Part shown: piece by piece, positions 8,528 through 17,068 of the stretch
How the letters are laid out: each line of letters starts with the position of its first letter
How positions within the stretch are numbered: the stretch's first letter is position 1
Source of the DNA: Microcaldota archaeon
GTDB taxonomy: Archaea; Micrarchaeota; Micrarchaeia; Anstonellales; Anstonellaceae
Assembly (NCBI GenBank): GCA_026413965.1
Contig: JAOAJY010000002.1
Span: 76,273-112,368 of the forward strand
Reading direction: 5' to 3'
DNA: 36,096 nucleotides
Notes under the pieces: model-generated
What the model saw: only the letters and a program-made list of their open reading frames with translations
Told to the model about the DNA's origin: nothing
Database searches by the model: none
Translations under genes and position numbers: made by a program

Positions 8528-9928
8528 ATGAAAGCGAGGATAGAGGAGGATTTCATAGGCAAAGTGGAGGTTCCATCCGAGGCTTATTATGGCATATTCA
8601 CTGTGAGGGCTTCGCGCAATTTCCAGATATCCGGCAAGCGCCCTCCACGGCAGTTCATACGCATGCTTGCCTTGGTAAAAAAAAGCGCGGCAGAGGCGAA
8701 TGTGGCGACAGGCTCCCTGCCTGTTAAGATAGGCTCAGCCCTTGCGAAAGCAGCAAGCGAGGTTGCAGAGGGCAAATTCGACTCCCAATTCATACTTGAC
8801 GCATACACTGCCGGGGCAGGCACCCCGTTCAACATGAACATGAACGAGGTGCTTGCCAACAGGGCAGAGGAGATTCTTGGCGGAAAAAAGGGGCAGTACA
8901 AGCTGGTGCATCCGAACAACCACGCCAACATGTCGCAGTCATCAAATGACGTCATTCCTGCTGCCATAAGGCTGACACTGATTTCGCTTTCTGCCCCGCT
9001 GCTTCATTCGGCGGGAGAGCTTGCGGCAGCACTTGACAGAAAATCTCGCGCCTTCTCAAAAACAATAAAAGTGGGCAGGACCCATCTGATGGATGCCGTG
9101 CCGCTCACAGTGGGGGATGAGCTTTCGGCTTTTTCATCTGCCCTGCGGCTTGATGCCGGAAGGATTGAAAAGGCAGTTGAGAGCCTCAGGGAGCTCAATC
9201 TTGGCGCAACGGCAATAGGCTCAGGGATCAACACCCATCCTGCCTACAAGCGCATAGTCGCAAAAAGGGTTGCCCACAACACTGGCATCAGGGTAAGGGA
9301 AGGCAGCAATCTTTTCAGGCTCACATCCCAGGCTTCAGATTTCCTGGAATATTCAGCATCCTTGCGCGGCTTGGCAGTCACCATCCACAAGCTGTCAAAT
9401 GACCTGAAGCTTCTTTCGTCAGGGCCAAACACTGCGATAGGCGAGTACATTCTGCCAGAGGTGGAGCCTGGCTCATCAATCATGCCAGGCAAAGTCAATC
9501 CCTCCATACCCGAATGCGCAGAAATGGTCTCCAACAGGGTTTTCGGCAACGACCAGTCTGTTCTTATGGCGGCAGCAGGCGGACAGCTTCAGCTGAATGT
9601 ACAAACGCCTCTGATTCTGGAGTGCCTATCCGAATCCAGCGTCATCCTTGCCAACGCATGCGGCATGCTCAAAGCCTACTGCATAGATGGTTTGAGGGTG
9701 GACAAAGAAAAGATTCGCAAGCACCTTGACGCCTCCCTAATATCAATAACTGCGCTTGCCCCGTATTTCGGGTATCCCAAAATGAGCCAGCTGGTCAAGC
9801 GCGCGCAGGAGGAAGGAAAGCCCATAAAGCAGCTGGTTGTCTCAGAAAAGCTGCTGACAGAAAAGCAGTATGACCGGCTCATGTCTCCATCAAGGCTCAC
9901 CAGGCCAAGCAAAAAGGAAAAGCTATGA
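8528..9928 (+). CDS. aspA: Aspartate ammonia-lyase-like enzyme (fumarase/aspartase superfamily)
   Basis: N-term 'RIEEDFIGKVEVPSEAYYGIFTVRASRNFQISG' and signature 'GSSIMPGKVNPSIPE' are aspartase-like. ATG at 8528 preferred over track start 8459, which overlaps the ATPase gene. Confidence 0.82.
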   Translation: MKARIEEDFIGKVEVPSEAYYGIFTVRASRNFQISGKRPPRQFIRMLALVKKSAAEANVATGSLPVKIGSALAKAASEVAEGKFDSQFILDAYTAGAGTPFNMNMNEVLANRAEEILGGKKGQYKLVHPNNHANMSQSSNDVIPAAIRLTLISLSAPLLHSAGELAAALDRKSRAFSKTIKVGRTHLMDAVPLTVGDELSAFSSALRLDAGRIEKAVESLRELNLGATAIGSGINTHPAYKRIVAKRVAHNTGIRVREGSNLFRLTSQASDFLEYSASLRGLAVTIHKLSNDLKLLSSGPNTAIGEYILPEVEPGSSIMPGKVNPSIPECAEMVSNRVFGNDQSVLMAAAGGQLQLNVQTPLILECLSESSVILANACGMLKAYCIDGLRVDKEKIRKHLDASLISITALAPYFGYPKMSQLVKRAQEEGKPIKQLVVSEKLLTEKQYDRLMSPSRLTRPSKKEKL

Positions 9929-11268
9929 CCTGCCCCAAACCCGCTTTATTTGCCATTTTTGCCTCTTCATTGCTCTTTTCCTCAGGATATTCTGATGTGC
10001 TGGTGGTGTCAAATGCCCAATCGCCCATCTCAATCCAGGTTGCAAATTATTTTTCCCAGCAGCGCAACATAACGCGCCAGCTTGCAGTCAGCATGCCTCT
10101 TTCTGACAAGATAAGCTTTTACGAGCTCAACCAGTCCTTGATTGCCCCGCTGAAATCTTATCTTAATGGCTCAAAAGGCGAAATCAACTACATTGTGCTT
10201 TCAAAAGGCATACCGCTGTACACAGATGGCAAGGATGTTTTTTCCTCAGGCAACTCAATAGAGGGCGCAGATGCTTCCTCAGTGGACAGCGAAATAGCGC
10301 TCATAGATTCGCCATTCGAGCAATACATGGGAAAAGCAGGCGCAGCCCCAAACCCATACTACGGGCAAAGCGAGCCTTTTTCCAAAAAGAAATTCGGGAT
10401 TTATCTCGTCTCCCGCCTGGATGGATATGGTTTTGAGGACATAAAAGGCATGATTGACCGGTCAGCATCCATAAGCAAAGAGGAGCTTGCCTCAGGGCAG
10501 CATGTCTTTTTGGGCTTCCAGGGAATTTATGCCAGGCAGCTTGAAGCTGCCAGCCAGCAGATAGGCAAAGCCGGACTGAGAGCAGAATTGCTCCAGGCTC
10601 CTTATGCCGATGAGGTGCGCTCAGGCATAGCGCATGCAAAAAGCAGCCCCGGAAAAATCTCCATCTACGACACGTTCGGCTGCTACAATCTTGGGGGCTG
10701 CAACGCAAGCTATTTCGGCATTCCCAATCTCAGCTGGGCAAATGGCTCGCTTGTCTCCATAAAATATTCCTTTTCTTCCAAGACAGCCAGCCCGCCTTCC
10801 CAAAGCTCTTCCTGGATGCCACGCTCGCTGATAGCAGATTACATCCATCAAGGGGCAACTGGAGGGTTGGGATATGCTGTGGAGCCCATGTCCAGCCAAG
10901 TCTCCAATCCGGAGTATCTGGCAAAAAGCTACCTTTCCGGAAGGAATCTTGCGGAGATACTCTGGAGCAGCGTGCCTTCGCTCTCCTGGTCTGCTGTGGT
11001 TTATGGAGACCCAAAGGCGCAATACCCGAAGTTCAGCCAAAGCACCCTCAATTCTTCTGCAAAACAAGCCAAGCCGGCTTTGCGCGCCTGCAAAAGCCTC
11101 AGCAAAAGCCAGCCAAATGAGGCAGGCTTGATTGCAGCCCAAAATTACGCTTTTCCATCAGGCGCAAAGACAGAAGATGAAGGGGATATTCTCATCCCAA
11201 GCCAGCAAGGGCTTCTTGTCGCGCTTGCCGCCTCTTTGGCAATCCATCTTGTTTCCAGATTTTATTGA
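9925..11268 (+). CDS. TIGR03790-family-like exported protein, predicted signal/TM segments
   Basis: 'DVLVVSNAQSPISIQVANYFSQQRNI...INYIVLSKGIPLYTDG' resembles TIGR03790; ATGA overlap with the upstream CDS; hydrophobic N- and C-termini. Confidence 0.65.
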   Translation: MTCPKPALFAIFASSLLFSSGYSDVLVVSNAQSPISIQVANYFSQQRNITRQLAVSMPLSDKISFYELNQSLIAPLKSYLNGSKGEINYIVLSKGIPLYTDGKDVFSSGNSIEGADASSVDSEIALIDSPFEQYMGKAGAAPNPYYGQSEPFSKKKFGIYLVSRLDGYGFEDIKGMIDRSASISKEELASGQHVFLGFQGIYARQLEAASQQIGKAGLRAELLQAPYADEVRSGIAHAKSSPGKISIYDTFGCYNLGGCNASYFGIPNLSWANGSLVSIKYSFSSKTASPPSQSSSWMPRSLIADYIHQGATGGLGYAVEPMSSQVSNPEYLAKSYLSGRNLAEILWSSVPSLSWSAVVYGDPKAQYPKFSQSTLNSSAKQAKPALRACKSLSKSQPNEAGLIAAQNYAFPSGAKTEDEGDILIPSQQGLLVALAASLAIHLVSRFY

Positions 11269-11320
11269 AAAAGAAAGCCAGATTTTCTTCTGTCCGAATT
11301 TTCAAAGGCATGGCATTAGT

Positions 11321-11331
11321 CTTTTATATCT
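11321..11331 (+). promoter_or_regulatory. TATA box for a probably near-leaderless transcript
   Basis: 'cttttatatc' lies about 20-25 nt upstream of ATG 11350. Confidence 0.5.
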
Positions 11332-11349
11332 TATTCAAGTAAGTAGGGC

Positions 11350-11829
11350 ATGCAGAGGGCTTGGCGCGCTTTCGCTCTTATCTTGCTTTTGGTCTCTCCA
11401 GGCTTGTCAGCCACCTCTCCGCCCAACAAAGTCACTGCAGCAATAAGCGCTTTGTGCTCGGACCTCACATCCCTTCTTCCAGTTGTCAGCATGCTCATGG
11501 TGGTTTTGGGCTCAGTGGTTTATGCTGCAGGGCAGATGATGGGGGCTGAAACCCGCGCAAGGGCAAACGTGTGGGCAACAGCTGCCCTCACAGGGGCAAT
11601 AATCGCCTTGCTGATAAGCACAGTCACCCCGCCTGTTCTGAGTGCAATGTATGGCAAGACTGTGAGCTGCACAGGCGCAGCTCCTGCTCCACCACAAAAC
11701 AACTGCGGGACAGTCAACTGCAGCGGAAGCACACCAAAATGCTGCTCTTCTGGCAGCTCTTATTGGTGCTGCTCTTCAAGCCAATCCTGCGGTTCTTCAA
11801 CCAGTCCGTGCGTAGGCGCCGAAACTTGA
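11350..11829 (+). CDS. Small two-TM (VirB2/TrbC-pilin-like topology) protein with Cys-rich C-terminal tail
   Basis: Signal/TM, then 'LLPVVSMLMVVLGSVVYAAGQMMGAETRARANVWATAALTGAIIALLISTV', then 'NNCGTVNCSGSTPKCCSSGSSYWCCSSSQSCGSSTSPC'. Confidence 0.7.
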   Translation: MQRAWRAFALILLLVSPGLSATSPPNKVTAAISALCSDLTSLLPVVSMLMVVLGSVVYAAGQMMGAETRARANVWATAALTGAIIALLISTVTPPVLSAMYGKTVSCTGAAPAPPQNNCGTVNCSGSTPKCCSSGSSYWCCSSSQSCGSSTSPCVGAET

Positions 11830-11852
11830 AGCCTGCTTGAAATCAGGCTTCA
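11827..11852 (+). terminator. Perfect 9-bp hairpin overlapping the stop codon
   Basis: TGAAGCCTG - CTTGAAAT - CAGGCTTCA; the TGA stop is the first three bases of the stem. Confidence 0.45.
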
Positions 11853-11883
11853 GTCTGCAAAGCACTCTTCCAGCTTTCCGCCA

Positions 11884-11897
11884 AGCTTTTAAATACT
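11884..11897 (+). promoter_or_regulatory. TATA box upstream of psmA
   Basis: 'gcttttaaatactcc', typical archaeal box A. Confidence 0.5.
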
Positions 11898-11971
11898 CCT
11901 TTCATCAATAGAGGCGTAATTTGGGAAAAGAGGGGACTTTTTGATGGTCTTCTTTATCTAGAGGTGAAGAT

Positions 11972-12679
11972 ATGTATCCTCCGCAGCAGCAGGCATATGA
12001 CCGGGCAATAACGGTCTTTTCCCCTGACGGAAGGCTATTCCAGGTGGAATACGCAAAAGAGGCAGTCAAGAGGGGCGCGACTGCGATAGGCATGATTTTT
12101 GACGAAGGCGTGATGCTTATGGCTTACAAGAATGCGCCCTCAAAGCTGCTTGTCCCGGAATCCATGAGGAAGATTTTTGAGATAGACAAGCACATAGCCG
12201 CAACAGCATCCGGCTTGATTGCAGACGCCAGGAGGCTGGTGGATTTGGCGCGCCTGGAATCCCAGCGGCACCGCCTTGCCTATTCTGAGCCTGCCTCGGT
12301 TGAGACCATTTCAAAAGAGCTTTGCGACTTGATGCAGGTTTATACGCAATACGGGGGCATAAGGCCCTTCGGGGTATCTTTGCTTGTGGCAGGGATAGAC
12401 AGCCAGCCGCGGCTTTATGAGGCAGAGCCCTCAGGCGCCCTCACAGGATATCTTGCGGATGCGATAGGAGCAGGCAAGAAGGAAGTGGAGGAATTTTTTG
12501 AGAAGGAATACGAGCCAAAGCTTTCGCAGGACGAGGCGATATCCTTGGCGATAAAGGCGCTTAGGAAATCCGGGGACTTGCAAATCAAGCCAGAAACGCT
12601 TGAGATAGCGGTTGCGACCATGAAAAAGAAGGAGTTCTCCATCCTCTCCCAAAAAGAGGCTGAAAAATACATCAAGTGA
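11972..12679 (+). CDS. psmA: Proteasome alpha subunit
   Basis: 'QQQAYDRAITVFSPDGRLFQVEYAKEAVKRGATAIGM', the canonical alpha-subunit N-terminus. Confidence 0.97.
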   Translation: MYPPQQQAYDRAITVFSPDGRLFQVEYAKEAVKRGATAIGMIFDEGVMLMAYKNAPSKLLVPESMRKIFEIDKHIAATASGLIADARRLVDLARLESQRHRLAYSEPASVETISKELCDLMQVYTQYGGIRPFGVSLLVAGIDSQPRLYEAEPSGALTGYLADAIGAGKKEVEEFFEKEYEPKLSQDEAISLAIKALRKSGDLQIKPETLEIAVATMKKKEFSILSQKEAEKYIK

Positions 12680-12691
12680 AGATGGTTTCTG

Positions 12692-13384
12692 ATGGCAACG
12701 CTTGACAATTCAGTCATTGCCCACATTGACATAAACGGGGAAAGGTACGAGATTGTTGTGGATCCTGACCTGGCTTACCAGTACAGGACAGGCCAGAAAA
12801 AGGAGCTGAACAACGTGCTGACTGTGGAGGAAGTGTTCAAGAGCTTCCGGAATGGAGAGAGGCACACCTCAAGCTCTCTTCAGAAGGCTTTCGGGACCAC
12901 TGATGTGTTCTCAATAGCCGACCGCATACTCAAAAAAGGCGAGCTTTCGCTTACAACCGAGCAAAAGAGAAAACTGCTTGCGGACAAAAAAAAGCAGATT
13001 GTGGCAATCCTCATGCGCGAATGCATTGACCCCCGCACAGGGGCTCCGCATACGCAAATGAGGCTGGAGCAGGCGATTGAGGAGTCAGGAGTCCATATTG
13101 ACGGCATGAAGGACGCGCACGAGCAGCTGGAAGAGGTCATAAAAGCCCTTCGCCCAATAATCCCTCTCAAATTTGAGAGGGTGAAGATAGCCGCCAAAAT
13201 ACCTCCAAGCTTTGCCCAGAAGATATACGGGATGCTCAAAGGCTACGGCATCCAAAAAGAGGAGTGGGCAAGCGACGGAAGCCTCATAGTGGTGATAGAG
13301 ATGCCTGCTGGCGTCCAAGGGGAATTCTACGACCGTCTGAACAAGGCAACCGGCGGGTCGGCTGAAACGAGGATAATCAAATGA
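12692..13384 (+). CDS. Ribosome maturation protein SBDS/Sdo1 homolog
   Basis: 'NGERYEIVVDPDLAYQYRTG...LTVEEVFKSFRNGERHTSSSLQKAFGTTDVFSIADRILKKGELSLTTEQK'. Confidence 0.95.
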   Translation: MATLDNSVIAHIDINGERYEIVVDPDLAYQYRTGQKKELNNVLTVEEVFKSFRNGERHTSSSLQKAFGTTDVFSIADRILKKGELSLTTEQKRKLLADKKKQIVAILMRECIDPRTGAPHTQMRLEQAIEESGVHIDGMKDAHEQLEEVIKALRPIIPLKFERVKIAAKIPPSFAQKIYGMLKGYGIQKEEWASDGSLIVVIEMPAGVQGEFYDRLNKATGGSAETRIIK

Positions 13385-13992
13385 ATGGTGATGAATTGGA
13401 AGGAAGGATAGTGATGCCTGGCGAGCTTCTTTCAGACAAGCCAGAGAGGATAAGCTATGCTTTCGTGGACAAGGGAAAAACCTACTCCACAGTGGTCGGG
13501 CTTTTCAGCAACGGCAAGCTTGTCCCGCTTGAGGGCCCCTATGAGCCTGTGCCAGAGGATGTGGTGGTGGGCATCATAACAGAGGTCAAGTTCGCAGGCT
13601 ACAGTGTTGAGGTCAATTCGCCCTTCCCAGCATTCCTCTCCTCCCGGGAGATAAGGGAAAAGTTCGAGATGGGCGATGCGATTTTGGCAAAAGTGCTGTT
13701 TGTGGATGAGGTGCGCTCAATAGAGCTTGCGGACGCCAAAAAGCTTCCTCCTGGAAGGCTGGTCAAAGTATCCTCTGTGAAAGTCCCGAGGATAATAGGC
13801 AAGAAAAACTCCATGATCGACATGATAAAGTCAGCGACAAAATGCGAGATTTTCGTTGGGAGGAACGGCTATATTTGGATAGCAGGGAGCGGCAATGCCA
13901 ATCTTGCGGAAAAAGCGATAAGGCTGGTGGAGATTCAAGCCCACACAAGCGGCCTTACCGACAGGATTGCCGCTTTTTTGAGAGGAAAGTGA
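13381..13992 (+). CDS. rrp4: Exosome complex RNA-binding protein Rrp4
   Basis: Position in superoperon; S1/KH-like 'VGIITEVKFAGYSVEVNSPFPAFLSSREI...VPRIIGKKNSMIDMIKSATKCEIFVGRNGYIWIAG'. Confidence 0.95.
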   Translation: MNGDELEGRIVMPGELLSDKPERISYAFVDKGKTYSTVVGLFSNGKLVPLEGPYEPVPEDVVVGIITEVKFAGYSVEVNSPFPAFLSSREIREKFEMGDAILAKVLFVDEVRSIELADAKKLPPGRLVKVSSVKVPRIIGKKNSMIDMIKSATKCEIFVGRNGYIWIAGSGNANLAEKAIRLVEIQAHTSGLTDRIAAFLRGK

Positions 13993-14002
13993 TGGTGGTT
14001 GG

Positions 14003-14755
14003 ATGAGCTCAGCAGGAAAGCCTGCCCTCTTGGTTGATGGCAAGAGGCTGGATGGCAGGGGTTTGGAGGATTTGAGGGAAATAAAGATAGTCGCCAGGGT
14101 CCTGAATGATGCGGACGGCTCTGCCTACATAGAGTGGGGCAAAAACAAGATACTTGCGGGGGTTTACGGCCCCTCGGAGTGCATACCGCGCCACGACCAG
14201 TCGCTTTACCGCGCAGTGGTCAGATGCAGATACAACATGGCTCCTTTCTCAGGGATGGAGGAGCATGGCAAAAGCGGGCCGAGCAGAAGGAGCAAGGAGC
14301 TCTCCAAGGTCATAAAGGAGGCTTTTGAGAACGTCATAGTTCTTGAGAATTTCCCAAAGACGCAGATTGAGATTTTCGTGGAGGTGCTGCAGTCTGACGG
14401 CGGGACGCGGTGCGCGGCAGTCACTGCGGCAGCGGTCGCTCTTGCGGACGCAGGCATTCCAATGAAGGACTTGATAAATGCGGTCGCTGTCTGCAAGATA
14501 GACGGGCAGATGGCGGTGGACCCAGCGAAAGAGGAAGACAATTACGGAGAGTCCGACATGCCAATCGCCTTCTCCCCGCGCACAGGCGAGATACTGCTTT
14601 TCCAGATGGATGGCATGCTCTCAAAGGATGAGATTGAGAAGGGCTTTGCGCTTGCAAGGAAAGCCTCTGAAAAGATACGCAAGCTTCAGGTGGAGGCAAT
14701 AAAGAAAGTTTATGAGGAGCCGCGCGAGGAAAGGTTTCTTGTCATAAGCAAATGA
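14003..14755 (+). CDS. rrp41: Exosome complex exonuclease Rrp41
   Basis: 'RLDGRGLEDLREIKIVARVLNDADGSAYIEWGKNKILAGVYGP', RNase PH family. Confidence 0.96.
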   Translation: MSSAGKPALLVDGKRLDGRGLEDLREIKIVARVLNDADGSAYIEWGKNKILAGVYGPSECIPRHDQSLYRAVVRCRYNMAPFSGMEEHGKSGPSRRSKELSKVIKEAFENVIVLENFPKTQIEIFVEVLQSDGGTRCAAVTAAAVALADAGIPMKDLINAVAVCKIDGQMAVDPAKEEDNYGESDMPIAFSPRTGEILLFQMDGMLSKDEIEKGFALARKASEKIRKLQVEAIKKVYEEPREERFLVISK

Positions 14756-14765
14756 TTTTTCAGGT

Positions 14766-15548
14766 GTGGATATGGATTCATTGAATGAGATAAAGCGCGA
14801 CAGCCTAAGCGCCCTGCTTGCCGCAGGCAAGCGCGCAGACGGCCGCGGGATGCTGGACTACCGCAAGATAGCCATCCAGCCAGCCCCTCTGCAGAATGCT
14901 GAGGGCTCGGCGATTGCCGCAATAGGCAAAAGCCAAGTCATGGCTGGGATAAAGTTCGACATAGCCGAGCCTTTTGCCGACAGGCCAAATGAGGGGGTGC
15001 TTTCAACCTCCGCTGATTTGCTGCCTCTGGCTTCCCACCTGTTTGAAAGCGGGCCTCCAGGAGACGACTCAATAGAGCTTGCAAGGGTGGTTGACCGGGG
15101 AATCCGCTCTGCCAATGTGGTGGATTTGGAGTCCTTTTTCATAGAGGACGGCAAAGTCCTTGCCCTATACCTTGACATCTACGTGCTTGACCACGACGGA
15201 AATCTGATAGACTGTTCCGCCCTTGCCTCCATGGCTGCTCTGCTTTCCGCAAGAATGCCCAAGATAGAGGGAGGCAAGATAATCCGCGGAGAGTTTTCAG
15301 GAAAGCTCAAGGTGAATGAGAAGGTGGTGAGCTGCACATTCGGCAAGCTTGGGGAGAAAGTGTTCTTGGACCCCTCGCTTGATGAGGAGAAGGGCATGGA
15401 TGCGCGGCTGACTCTTTCCACCACGCCTTCCCATCTTTGCGCTGCGCAGAAGGGAGGCTGGGGGACCTTTTTGGAAAAGGACATATTGGACGCATTCGAC
15501 ATCGCGTTGCAGAAAGGAAAGGAGCTTCGCGCTCTTCTTCCTGGCTGA
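14766..15548 (+). CDS. rrp42: Exosome complex subunit Rrp42
   Basis: 'LLAAGKRADGRGMLDYRKIAIQPAPLQNAEGSAIAAIGKSQVMAGIKFD', RNase PH family, directly after rrp41. Confidence 0.95.
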   Translation: MDMDSLNEIKRDSLSALLAAGKRADGRGMLDYRKIAIQPAPLQNAEGSAIAAIGKSQVMAGIKFDIAEPFADRPNEGVLSTSADLLPLASHLFESGPPGDDSIELARVVDRGIRSANVVDLESFFIEDGKVLALYLDIYVLDHDGNLIDCSALASMAALLSARMPKIEGGKIIRGEFSGKLKVNEKVVSCTFGKLGEKVFLDPSLDEEKGMDARLTLSTTPSHLCAAQKGGWGTFLEKDILDAFDIALQKGKELRALLPG

Positions 15549-15558
15549 TGGTGGTTTG

Positions 15559-15801
15559 ATGGCAGACAGGAATGTCAGGTACGGTGCTGAGATACGCAAG
15601 CGGGCTGAGAAAGTGGATGCTGTGCGGCGCTCGACTTTCATCTGCCCCTCTTGCAGCAAAAAGAAAGTCAAGCGCAAGGGCAATTCTCTTTGGGCCTGCA
15701 AAAGCTGCGGCGCGGTTTTTGCAGGAGGCGCATTTTCCCTTGCCACCCCGACAGGCATGGTTGCCGCAAGGATGATTGAGGAGTACAAAGCCAAAAAGTG
15801 A
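15559..15801 (+). CDS. rpl37ae: Ribosomal protein L37Ae (eL43)
   Basis: 'RYGAEIRKRAEKVDAVRRSTFICPSCSKKKVKRKGNSLWACKSCGAVFAGGAF', zinc-ribbon CxxC pairs. Confidence 0.95.
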   Translation: MADRNVRYGAEIRKRAEKVDAVRRSTFICPSCSKKKVKRKGNSLWACKSCGAVFAGGAFSLATPTGMVAARMIEEYKAKK

Positions 15802-15810
15802 GTTGGTCGT

Positions 15811-15948
15811 ATGTATATCTGCTCCAACCGGAAATGCAACAAAAAGATTGAGTCGCTGGACTCAAAATTCACCCGTTGCCCCCACTGCGGGCACCGCGTG
15901 CTTTACAAGGTCCGCCAGCCAATTGCGCGCGAAGTCTCCACCGACTGA
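15811..15948 (+). CDS. rpo12: DNA-directed RNA polymerase subunit P (Rpo12), 45 aa; absent from supplied ORF track
   Basis: Translated by eye: MYICSNRKCNKKIESLDSKFTRCPHCGHRVLYKVRQPIAREVSTD*; zinc ribbon and conserved 'CPHCGHRVLYKVR'. Confidence 0.93.
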   Translation: MYICSNRKCNKKIESLDSKFTRCPHCGHRVLYKVRQPIAREVSTD

Positions 15949-16443
15949 GTGGTCGCGGTGCTGATAACCACGTCAAAAAAGCCATCTTTGAGCTCAAAGA
16001 AATTGGCGAGGGTGCTTTTTGCCGCCATTCCAGGCTCCTCGCTTGAGTTCAGGGGCAAGCGCTCCCTTGAGAGGCTCATGCTTAAGGCAAAAAAGTCAAA
16101 GATGGCTCGCTTGTGCGCCATATACCAAAAGAATGGCGAGCCATGCCAGCTGAGGTTCATGCGCATATCCGAAGGCGAATGCAGCTGGCTTGGCGATTCC
16201 ATATCAATAAGGAAGGTTTTTCGGCTGAAGATGCCCAAAAGAGGCCAGAAAGCCGCAAGCCTGCGAATCGCAGGCAGCATGTCAGGAAAGCTCCGCAGGC
16301 TTTTTGGCATAAGCAGCCAGGCCGGGCAAGAGTGCAGAGAGAAGGCGGAGGCTGCAGTCAAGTCCTCTGCCAGCAGGCTTTCGGTGATGCTGGATGGGGA
16401 AAAGATGCTTGAGCTTGGTGTGAGGTATGTCAAGCAAAGGTGA
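15949..16443 (+). CDS. Archaeal Brix-domain (Imp4-like) rRNA processing protein
   Basis: GTG start directly after rpo12 stop; 'LITTSKKPSLSSKKLARVLFAAIPGSSLEFRGKRSLERLMLKAKK'; conserved neighborhood. Confidence 0.8.
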   Translation: MVAVLITTSKKPSLSSKKLARVLFAAIPGSSLEFRGKRSLERLMLKAKKSKMARLCAIYQKNGEPCQLRFMRISEGECSWLGDSISIRKVFRLKMPKRGQKAASLRIAGSMSGKLRRLFGISSQAGQECREKAEAAVKSSASRLSVMLDGEKMLELGVRYVKQR

Positions 16444-16684
16444 GATTGGCGCAGAGGCGCAAATAATCCTGCATTTCCCCTCAAAAAAAGAGGCGAGGGC
16501 AGCTTTTTTTGCCCTCAAGGCTGAGGAGGAGTTTTCCCACAGGGGAATCTCCCAGGTCGCAATTGATGGCGCGCATCTGAAAATCCTCATAAAAGCGCAA
16601 GATCCTGTTTCCCTCAGGGCATCCTTGAATTCCTACCTCCGATTAGCGCAGGTTATTAAATCTGTCGAGCAAGATACAGAATAA
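16427..16684 (+). CDS. pcc1: KEOPS complex subunit Pcc1
   Basis: 'AQIILHFPSKKEARAAFFALKAEEE...VAIDGAHLKILIKAQDPVSLRASLNSYLRLAQVIKSVEQ'; conserved neighborhood. Confidence 0.85.
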   Translation: MSSKGEIGAEAQIILHFPSKKEARAAFFALKAEEEFSHRGISQVAIDGAHLKILIKAQDPVSLRASLNSYLRLAQVIKSVEQDTE

Positions 16685-16705
16685 AACATGTGAAGGGGGA
16701 TATTG

Positions 16706-17062
16706 ATGGCAGAACCTATCAGGAATGTGGAAGCTCTCCAAAAGCAGATAAACGAGCTGCAGGAGCTGCAGCGGCAGCTTCAGTTCATATCCGCGCAGAG
16801 GCAGCAGCTGTCCATCCAGATAGAGGAGATAAAGCTTGCGGAAGAAGAGCTTTCCAAATCAGAAAAGAGCGTTTATCGCATGGTTGGGCCTTTGCTTTTT
16901 GAGACCACCAAATCAGAGGCAAGCGAGGATTTGAAGGGAAAAAAAGAGCTTTTTGAGATGAGGGCAAATTCGCTTGCGAAGCAGGAAGAGAGGCTCAAGC
17001 CGAGGTTTGAGGAGCTCAGGTCAAGCCTGGAGAAAGCCTTGCAGGCGCAGGGCAAAAAGTAG
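16706..17062 (+). CDS. pfdB: Prefoldin beta subunit
   Basis: 'ALQKQINELQELQRQLQFISAQRQQLSIQIEEIKLAEEELSKSEKSVYRMVGPLLFETTKSEASEDLKGKKELFEMR'. Confidence 0.93.
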   Translation: MAEPIRNVEALQKQINELQELQRQLQFISAQRQQLSIQIEEIKLAEEELSKSEKSVYRMVGPLLFETTKSEASEDLKGKKELFEMRANSLAKQEERLKPRFEELRSSLEKALQAQGKK

Positions 17063-17068
17063 ATTCTC

